Of a DNA stretch of 12,027 nucleotides, positions 1 through 5,900 are shown in pieces. Numbering within the stretch: position 1 is the stretch's first letter; each line of letters starts with the position of its first letter. The translations under genes were made by a program, and so were the position numbers. Source of the DNA: an uncultured Parvibacter sp. (GTDB lineage Bacteria; Actinomycetota; Coriobacteriia; Coriobacteriales; Eggerthellaceae); the NCBI GenBank assembly GCA_910587945.1, contig CAJUNI010000052.1, positions 1 to 12,027 on the forward strand, in the 5' to 3' direction. Below the pieces are notes generated by a model. The model searched no databases. It saw only the letters and a list, made by a program, of their open reading frames with translations, and was not told the origin of the DNA.

Positions 1-760
1 CGTAGTTTAAGCATTCCCGCACTCCCTTACTTTCGCTTTTGTCAGCCGCCACCACATCGGCCTTAAACACCACACAGCGAGCAATGGCCTCTTCCACGAC
101 CTCCGGATCGCGATTTAGCAATTCCTGACTATACTCGAGGAGCCAGAAGAAGAAGTCATCGGAATCAATGACGGCAGACTTGGCAATTTCCCCACAACCA
201 CAAGCCCATTCCCGCTCGGGAAGCGTGGAGAGTACCGCGGTAGGAGCGCACACAAAAGAGGGCTGCTTAAACGTACCCACCAGGTTCTTGCCCGCTTCCA
301 GATTGACGCCCGTTTTGCCCCCCACCGACGAGTCAACCATAGCCAAAAGCGTGGTGGGCACTTGAACGACAGGGATCCCTCGCATGTAGGTAGAGGCAGC
401 AAACCCGGCTAAATCTCCCACGACACCACCGCCAAGGGCCACCACCGCGCAATCCCGCGTGAGCTTTAAAGCCGCCATAGCTTCCCAAACTTCGCCGATC
501 ACTTCTAAGGATTTGGACTGCTCCCCCGCATCAATCACAATATCGGCCACTGCATAGCCTGCCTGACGAAGCGACGTGCGAGCCTGATCCAGATAGAGAG
601 GAGCCACATGAGAATCAGTGATCACCAACAGGCGCGGGGCGGTTGCTACCCCCGACACCGATCGAATGTCGGCCCCGAGGTCTTGGAGAACAGAAGTGCC
701 AATACGCACATCGTAGGTGGGTTCTGAGGGTATATTTACGACGATACGAGTTGCTGGCAT
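1..760 (-). CDS. aroB: 3-dehydroquinate synthase, C-terminus cut by the window edge
   Basis: Cytoplasmic NAD- and metal-dependent enzyme that converts DAHP to 3-dehydroquinate, step 2 of the shikimate pathway. 253 codons are visible of about 360 usual for the family. Seen in the translation: DAGEQSKSLE (residues 77-86), the glycine-rich NAD-binding stretch ALGGGVVGDLAGF (108-120), VPTTLLAMVDSSVGGKTGVN (134-153), and a Glu/Lys catalytic-site segment GCGEIAKSAVI (188-198). The last is a divergent form of the usual GxAEVIK motif but keeps the Glu and Lys. The visible part ends at LNY, where the metal-binding LNYGHTxGHA motif should continue off the window. The ATG at 758-760 is chosen because AAGGAGG lies 7 bases upstream. 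The gene starts inside the 3' end of aroK (25-base overlap), so it is the third gene of the operon and probably translationally coupled. Identity is secure. Confidence 0.96.
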   Translation of the reverse strand, partial: MPATRIVVNIPSEPTYDVRIGTSVLQDLGADIRSVSGVATAPRLLVITDSHVAPLYLDQARTSLRQAGYAVADIVIDAGEQSKSLEVIGEVWEAMAALKLTRDCAVVALGGGVVGDLAGFAASTYMRGIPVVQVPTTLLAMVDSSVGGKTGVNLEAGKNLVGTFKQPSFVCAPTAVLSTLPEREWACGCGEIAKSAVIDSDDFFFWLLEYSQELLNRDPEVVEEAIARCVVFKADVVAADKSESKGVRECLNY

Positions 761-1347
761 AAAATGCCCTCCTTCTCCAAAATAGCGCGCACATCCCAGG
801 CCAACCGACCCACCGATTTTCCTGAGGTATCCACAATCACGTCCGCCACCTCTTCATAGAGCGGCATGCGATCTTGACAGCGCTGCCGCGCCGATTCGAT
901 GTCATTGAATAAGGGGCGCGAGGATTTATCCGAAATGCGAGAGGCTGCTTCATCAGCACTCACCCGCAGAAACACCACATAGCCCGCCTCTTTGAGCAAG
1001 GCGCGATTCTCAGGGCGCAGCACGACCCCACCGCCGCAGGAAATAAGCAAGGGATCCTTAGCTGAGAGATCCTGAAGTACATCGGTCTCAATGGCACGAA
1101 AGCCCTCTTCGCCTACTTCATCAAAGATTTCGCGAACCCGCTTGCCTTCCCGGCGCTCCAAATAGGTATCCATGTCGATGGAAGCCATCCCGAGAGTGCG
1201 CGCCAAACGGCGAGCCACCGAAGACTTCCCGGCTCCCATGAACCCCACAAAAAAGACCGGACGTTCAAGCTGATAGGACTGAGCAGTGCGTTCAGACGCA
1301 GAGTGGTGCGAAGGGGTTTTCCCTGGTTTGCGAGCAGAGCCACTCAT
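736..1347 (-). CDS. aroK: Shikimate kinase with short N-terminal extension
   Basis: Phosphorylates shikimate at O3 with ATP (step 5 of chorismate synthesis), in the cytoplasm. 203 residues. Seen: Walker A GFMGAGKS (35-42), the DxD pair D58/D60 for metal and shikimate, FRAIE (83-87) carrying the shikimate-binding Arg, GGG (105-107), a SSRPLF lid segment (142-147), and the C-terminal RMPLYEEVAD adenine-site element. The P-loop usually lies within the first 10-20 residues, so about 25 polar residues (rich in Ser, Lys, His) are extra here. No alternative start exists before the P-loop Met, so the ATG at 1345-1347 is retained. That start overlaps the aroC stop as ATGA, a coupling arrangement, with only a weak AAGG upstream. 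The 3' end overlaps aroB by 25 bases. Identity is secure; the extension is probably disordered (inference). Confidence 0.96.
   Translation of the reverse strand: MSGSARKPGKTPSHHSASERTAQSYQLERPVFFVGFMGAGKSSVARRLARTLGMASIDMDTYLERREGKRVREIFDEVGEEGFRAIETDVLQDLSAKDPLLISCGGGVVLRPENRALLKEAGYVVFLRVSADEAASRISDKSSRPLFNDIESARQRCQDRMPLYEEVADVIVDTSGKSVGRLAWDVRAILEKEGILCQQLVSS
768..774 (-). promoter_or_regulatory. Ribosome binding site of aroB
   Basis: AAGGAGG on the minus strand, 7 bases before the aroB ATG and wholly inside the coding sequence of aroK. It is the strongest Shine-Dalgarno in the operon and decides the aroB start. It suggests aroB can initiate on its own as well as by coupling. Confidence 0.85.
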
Positions 1348-2510
1348 CGCGACATCGACCTTAAGCGTTGACGATAGGCCCGTACCGCATGCTTCAAGTC
1401 GGTCATATTGGTGCAGCCGAAAGCCTCAAGGTAGGCATTGGCCAATACGAAGGCCACTTCCCCTTCGGCTACCACCGCAGCCGCTGGCACCGCACATACA
1501 TCGCTACGCTCTTTAGAGGCCTGTTCCACTTCCAGCGTATCAAGATTGACCGTATCGAGGGGCTTCATCAACGTAGGAATTGGCTTCATGGCCACCGTAG
1601 CCACCAAGGGCATGCCGTTGGTCATGCCACCCTCAAGGCCGCCCGCATTATTGCTTGAGCGCATAAAGCCCTCGCAGGAATCCAGAATAATGGGGTCATG
1701 GACTTGAGATCCTGGGCGTCGAGCGCATTCGAACCCGAGGCCAAACTCCACACCCTTCATGGCCGGAATACCAAAGAGCGCCGCAGCAATCCGAGAGGTG
1801 AGTCGCTCGGAACCTGAGGTATAGCTTCCCAAGCCCGGCACAAGACCCGTGGCTACAATGCGAAACGTTCCGCCTAGGCTTTCCCCCTCTTTTTTGGCAG
1901 CCTTAATAGCCTCTTTCATGGCCTCGGTGGTGGCAGGATCCGGACAGCGCATTTCGGAGAGCTCAATATCTAAAGTGGAATATTGCGTGACCGCCTCTAT
2001 GGAGTCATTCATGCAGACATCCCCCACCGACACTACATAGGAGCGCACTTCCACACCCAATTCCGCTAAGAGTTCGCGAGCGATACCGGTAGCTGCCACC
2101 CGAGCGGCTGTTTCCCGCGCACTGGCCCGCTCAAGGATATTGCGGCAATCGTCACTGTTAGTTTTGAGAGCCCCCACCAGATCGGCATGGCCGGGTCGGG
2201 GGGTAATTTCGCGCTTCAAATCCTCGGGAGCGCGGCCAAAGGGTGCCATGCGCTCAGACCAATTGACCCAGTCTTTGTTCTTCACCACTACCGTAATGGG
2301 GCTACCCAGTGTGCGGCCAAAGCGCAAACCACTACGAACGGATACCGTGTCGCGCTCGATGGTTTGACGACCGCCGCGCCCGTAGCCTCCTTGGCGACGC
2401 GCAAGATCCGCATTGATATGGTCTTCAGAAATAGAAAGCCCCGCGGGTACACCGGTGATAATAGCGGTCAGTTCCGGGCCGTGGCTTTCCCCTGCTGTGA
2501 TGTATTCCAT
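1344..2510 (-). CDS. aroC: Chorismate synthase
   Basis: Catalyses the last shared aromatic step, EPSP to chorismate, using reduced FMN; cytoplasmic homotetramer in the family. 388 residues, a normal full length. Seen: GESHGPEL (7-14) with the active-site His10, GGYGRGGRQTIE (41-52), RPGHADL (105-111) with the second conserved His108, ERASARETAARVA (127-139), and NNAGGLEGGMTNGMPL near residue 287. The ATG at 2508-2510 is the first Met after an in-frame TGA (2535-2537). A weak GAG six bases upstream is the only ribosome-site candidate. First gene of the aroC-aroK-aroB operon. Its promoter must lie in the upstream gap or further away; no clear -35/-10 pair was recognised. Identity is secure. Confidence 0.97.
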   Translation of the reverse strand: MEYITAGESHGPELTAIITGVPAGLSISEDHINADLARRQGGYGRGGRQTIERDTVSVRSGLRFGRTLGSPITVVVKNKDWVNWSERMAPFGRAPEDLKREITPRPGHADLVGALKTNSDDCRNILERASARETAARVAATGIARELLAELGVEVRSYVVSVGDVCMNDSIEAVTQYSTLDIELSEMRCPDPATTEAMKEAIKAAKKEGESLGGTFRIVATGLVPGLGSYTSGSERLTSRIAAALFGIPAMKGVEFGLGFECARRPGSQVHDPIILDSCEGFMRSSNNAGGLEGGMTNGMPLVATVAMKPIPTLMKPLDTVNLDTLEVEQASKERSDVCAVPAAAVVAEGEVAFVLANAYLEAFGCTNMTDLKHAVRAYRQRLRSMSR

Positions 2511-2650
2511 GAAAGACTCGATCCATTGATACGCTCAGGAGTGCTTTACTCCATCGCTGTGGACTAGTAATGCGCCTTCATTGTAGCGCAGACCTTGGGC
2601 TCCCTTTCCTCGGCTCTCCTCAATGGCGTCGGGTTTTACGCCGTGTTTAC

Positions 2651-2683
2651 CGAAGGTGGTGAATGATAACTTCGCCGCCTTCG
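2651..2683. repeat. Hairpin with 13-bp stem
   Basis: CGAAGGTGGTGAA (2651-2663) faces TTCGCCGCCTTCG (2671-2683) across a 7-base loop. On the plus-strand RNA the stem is complete with two G-U pairs; on the minus-strand RNA two A-C mismatches appear. There is no strong T run after it on either strand, so it is not called a terminator. Its right arm is part of the 17-base direct repeat shared with the larger palindrome at 2738-2798. Confidence 0.75.
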
Positions 2684-2783
2684 CTTCCGCTTTCTCAATG
2701 CATTGATGCAATGTCTATCAGGATATATATCTGACGGGTCAGAACGAAGGGATTACGCTCAGAAGCTTCGCAGCCTTCGCTTC
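2671..2783. repeat. Direct repeat pair, 16 of 17 bases identical
   Basis: TTCGCCGCCTTCGCTTC at 2671-2687 and TTCGCAGCCTTCGCTTC at 2767-2783 differ at one base and lie 96 bases apart. Each copy sits in a hairpin: the first in the right arm of the 2651-2683 stem, the second in the loop of the 2738-2798 palindrome. The recurrence suggests a mobile or amplified intergenic element rather than two unrelated hairpins (inference). Confidence 0.75.
2696..2742. repeat. Cluster of short overlapping palindromes
   Basis: CAATGCATTG (2696-2705) is a perfect palindrome and overlaps CATTG-ATG-CAATG (2701-2713). GATATATATC (2722-2731) and TCTGAC-GG-GTCAGA (2730-2743) follow. The density is far above that of the neighbouring coding DNA. 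Possible roles are protein-binding sites, a fold-back element end, or an A+T-rich promoter area; none can be chosen from sequence alone. Confidence 0.6.
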
Positions 2784-2798
2784 ACCCTTCGTTCTGAC
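2738..2798. repeat. 61-base REP-like palindromic element
   Basis: A perfect 14-bp inverted repeat, GTCAGAACGAAGGG (2738-2751) and CCCTTCGTTCTGAC (2785-2798), encloses 33 bases that hold a second fold: GAAGC (2762-2766) facing GCTTC (2779-2783). No T run follows on either strand, which argues against an intrinsic terminator. The form fits a REP/MITE-like intergenic repeat or a long structured RNA stem. Copies elsewhere in the genome cannot be checked from this window. Confidence 0.8.
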
Positions 2799-2830
2799 TG
2801 GCGGAAGATCTATCAAGTTTGCGAGCGTCC

Positions 2831-2876
2831 AAAAAACCAACGGGGAGACGGTCGCTTAGACCATCTCCCCGCTTGG
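2831..2876 (-). terminator. Intrinsic terminator of the surface-protein gene
   Basis: On the minus-strand RNA, CGGGGAGATGGTC, loop TAAGC, then GACCGTCTCCCCG form a 13-bp stem (2841-2871) with one G-U pair. Flanking CCAA/TTGG extends the stem past a bulged base. It is followed by TTGGTTTTTT. The G-U pair is proper only on the minus strand, which matches transcription of the gene ending at 2913, 37-42 bases upstream. It should separate the adhesin transcript from the aro operon. Confidence 0.92.
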
Positions 2877-2912
2877 ATCTAGCTAGGGTCTAGGGATGAG
2901 GCTTTGCTGGCA

Positions 2913-5900
2913 TTACCCACGAGCCTCTTCCTCCTCTTCTTCCCGGCGCCGAGAAGCAGCCAAAAGCAAGAGTAACAATGCGGCAGCCGCACTTACCGCG
3001 AGAAGCTTCCAGAACCAGAGCTCATCGCCGGTCTTCGGCAGCGGCGTTCCCGCCACTAAGCTTGGACGCAGAGGCTTCTTCGGTGCCAGCGGATCTTGGG
3101 GATTCTCCGGCTCCTCGTAGTAGTAGAACGCCGGATCAACAGCTTGACCAGCCGCCCGCGTCCAATGGTTCGCGTTCAGCATGTAATAGGCCTGGCCATA
3201 GGCATTCGGCGCGTAGACCCACACCGGCTCAGCAGGCTCTTCGGGCTCCTCCGGATCCTCAGGCGTTGAGGGATCCTTCGGGTCATCCGGATCCACAGGA
3301 TCGGTCGGATCGGCAGGATCGGTTGGATCGGTCGGATCCTCGCCCGGCTTCGGATCAGTGGATTCCCCTTCATCGTCAGCGTCGTCAGCACCATTCGTCT
3401 CATCGTCGTCCAGAGCCCGAGCCTTCGTGGTCGGAGTATCAGAACCTTCGGCACCAGACTCCGGCGTATCCGGCGTGGTCTCGGAGCCGTCTTCGCCCTC
3501 GTCGGTACCCTCATCGGGATCAGTTTCATCTCCCGGGGTCGGCGTCGGCTTTTCAGGCTCGCTCGGCTTTTCGGGCTCGACCCACTGGCCCCGGCGATTA
3601 AGCGCCATAAGCGGATCAGAGTAGCCCATACCTTCGCTATCGTCGCTCTCATCAGCCGGATGCAGATCATTGTCGGCGTTGTCATTGGAACCAGCATTCA
3701 CCACCGCAATGTATTCCGCACCGTCAGGTGCCACCATACGAATCCGGTACTGATAAGGCTTGCCCTTTTCATCCACTACCGGCAGATTCTCGAAGCTATA
3801 CCAGCCCTCGTCATCGGTAGCCGTGGAGGTCACATCCACCCAATCCTGATCCATGGGCTCCGGCTTGGCCGGCTCCTCCGGATTGTCCGGATTGTCCGGG
3901 TTGTCAGGATTATCGGGGTTATCTGGATTGTCCGGGTTATCCGGGTTGTCAGGGTCGGGCTTGTTCGGATTGTCGGGGTCAGGATTGTCAGGATCCGGCT
4001 TGTTCGGGTTGTCCGGATCAGGATTCTCCGGCGTCTGCGTACCTGAGCCATCCCCTTCCGTATCGGTGTCCGTATCCGTAGTGTCACCCTCAGCCACTGC
4101 CATCAGCAGGTTGCGAGCCATCTTCCATGCGCCCTGAGCCGCCTGGGTTGCCAATGCGATCGGGTCTGAGTCAGGCACCGTAGCCGTTTCTGATTCATCT
4201 TCGCCATCGCCAGGATCCACGGGGTCTACCGGGTCAACCGGGTCTACCGGGTCTACCGGGTCAACCGGGTCGACCGGATCCACGGGATCAACCGGGTCGA
4301 CAGGGTCAACAGGATCAACAGGGTCGACGGGGTCAACCGGATCCACCGGATCCACCGGTTTCTCGGGCTCGGTCGGCTTCTCGGGCTCACTCGGCTGCTC
4401 TACCGGCTTGAAGATCGTCAGATCCTCGGCCGTCTTGTACACCCGCTCAGCCTTCTCCACGGGGTTGCCCGCCTTGTTAAGGTTGCTACCCTCTACACCA
4501 TCGGTAATGGACGAACCCACACCAGCCACGGCAGCTTCTTCGGCATCAATAGCCTTGCGCTGCAGGTAGACCGTCTGACCGGCAAACTTCTCTTCGCCTC
4601 CCACCTGGAAGCCGTCTTTCTCCAAATCATTCCACGCCCAGCCATCAATTACCAGGCGATCGTAGAGTGCCAAGCCTGCATCGTTGGCCACTGACGGGCT
4701 TACCGCCATCATGGACCACGGAGCGCTGCCCGGACCATCAATCTGGACTTCTTCAGCTTCGTCTTCAGTCCACAACTGAGCCAAGACAATCAGGCCATTT
4801 TGACCATAGTCAGGAAGGATGCGCGTGGTAGCTTCATCCAGGTCGGAGTCGTTGCTGGCAACGTTATGAGCCTCAATAACCGTACCGTCTTCCAGCACTT
4901 CCTCACTATCAGGATCAATGGCATTAAGCGGAGCTACTGCCCAACCGCCGTCTTCCACGCTCGGGGTATCCGGCAGAGCTACCAAGTTCACGCGATAGCC
5001 ATAGATGACGTCGTTGCCCAGTTCATCAGAGCCAAAGGCGCGCAGATCCGTAAACATCCAGCTACCATCAGCCCGCGTGGTGACCGTGCGATCATTCAGG
5101 CTTGCGACATCGTTATATTCGGTATCGAACTCCCACCAGTCAGAGCGTTTATAGGCCTCATCGGCGTTCGGGTCGCCCGCCCGGAACCAATAACGGGTAA
5201 GTACCACCCGGGCACCAGCCAAGCCCTGCTCATCTTCGGTGCGAATGCCGTCGCGGTTTTCATCGTTCCACACCACACCAGCAATGTAGGTGGTCGGTGC
5301 AGTCTTCAGGCCAACATCACCACTGCGTGCCGCTCCCACTGCCCGCGGGATATCAAAGCGTGCGGTCGGCGCCTGATCGGCCTTCGACTTCTTCCACTGA
5401 CCCTTGGTCAAGGTCAAAGCCTCGTCGTACTGGTGACCGTCATTCTCCTTGGCCTTTTCGCTCAAGAAGATATTGCCATCTTGCACCGTAATACCCGGTG
5501 TATCCACCGTTGCCTGATAGGTAATTTGCGGCTTCAGGGACAGCACACGGACACCGTCAACGGTTACCCGAGTCAGGTCAGAGTCAAAGCTTGGATCATC
5601 GCCCTTGTGGAAGCGGGTCATAACCTGGCCATCAGCCGGCTCAGCCACGATCACCCGATAGCGAGCCAAGTAGAGCGTATCGGTACCGCCCTGCTCGCCG
5701 TAGGTGACGATGCTGTTGTCATAGGCACTCTTCTGTACATAGCTCGGCAAATTACTGAAGTGATAGATGCCTTGCGCGTCAGACACTGCCACGCGAGCGC
5801 CAAGGGGTGCCGGGGTGACCGAGGACTGGGTAACACCCGTTGCCTGGGGAACATAACCCACTGAGGTACCCACGCGCTCAGGCAGCGTTGCGACCGTGAT

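Larger units (their letters stand above)
2511..2912. other. Intergenic region between the giant surface-protein gene and aroC
   Basis: 402 bases with no supported gene. From right to left it holds a terminator for the surface-protein gene (2831-2876), a 14-bp inverted repeat with an inner hairpin (2738-2798), overlapping small palindromes (2696-2742), a 13-bp hairpin (2651-2683), and a plain leader before aroC. No -35/-10 pair could be defended for aroC. TACAAT at 2580-2585 on the minus strand is the best -10 look-alike, but it has no matching -35 box. A 59-codon open stretch (2538-2714, minus) lacks an ATG or GTG start and is treated under the findings. Confidence 0.8.
3042..4652 (-). other. 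SdrD_B-like module 8, split by repeat arrays
   Basis: Opens VIDGWAWNDLEKDG and GQTVYLQRKAID. It is then interrupted by about 210 residues holding the VDP array, a helix-like stretch (ALATQAAQGAWKMARNLLMA, about 4100-4160) and the DNP array. It resumes with DDEGWYSFENLPVVDEKGK and YRIRMVAPDG. A second Pro/Asp insert (3225-3578) separates it from the Tyr-rich YGQAYYMLNANHW strand. Its boundaries are the least certain of the eight. Confidence 0.65.

Noticed and set aside
615..836. 73-codon frame spanning the aroK-aroB junction
   Set aside because: It is an out-of-frame shadow. Both overlapping genes here carry full family motifs in other frames.
2580..2585. TACAAT (minus strand) as the aroC -10 box
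   Set aside because: No acceptable -35 hexamer lies 16-18 bases upstream (GAAAGG at the expected place) and no extended -10 TG precedes it, so a promoter is not called.
2738..2798. The 14-bp inverted repeat as a terminator
   Set aside because: No T-rich tract follows it on either strand, and a much better terminator with TTGGTTTTTT lies between it and the surface-protein gene.
3877..4356. The 9-base repeat arrays as a CRISPR array
   Set aside because: The units are directly abutting, encode in-frame VDP and DNP tripeptides, and have no spacers of unique sequence.
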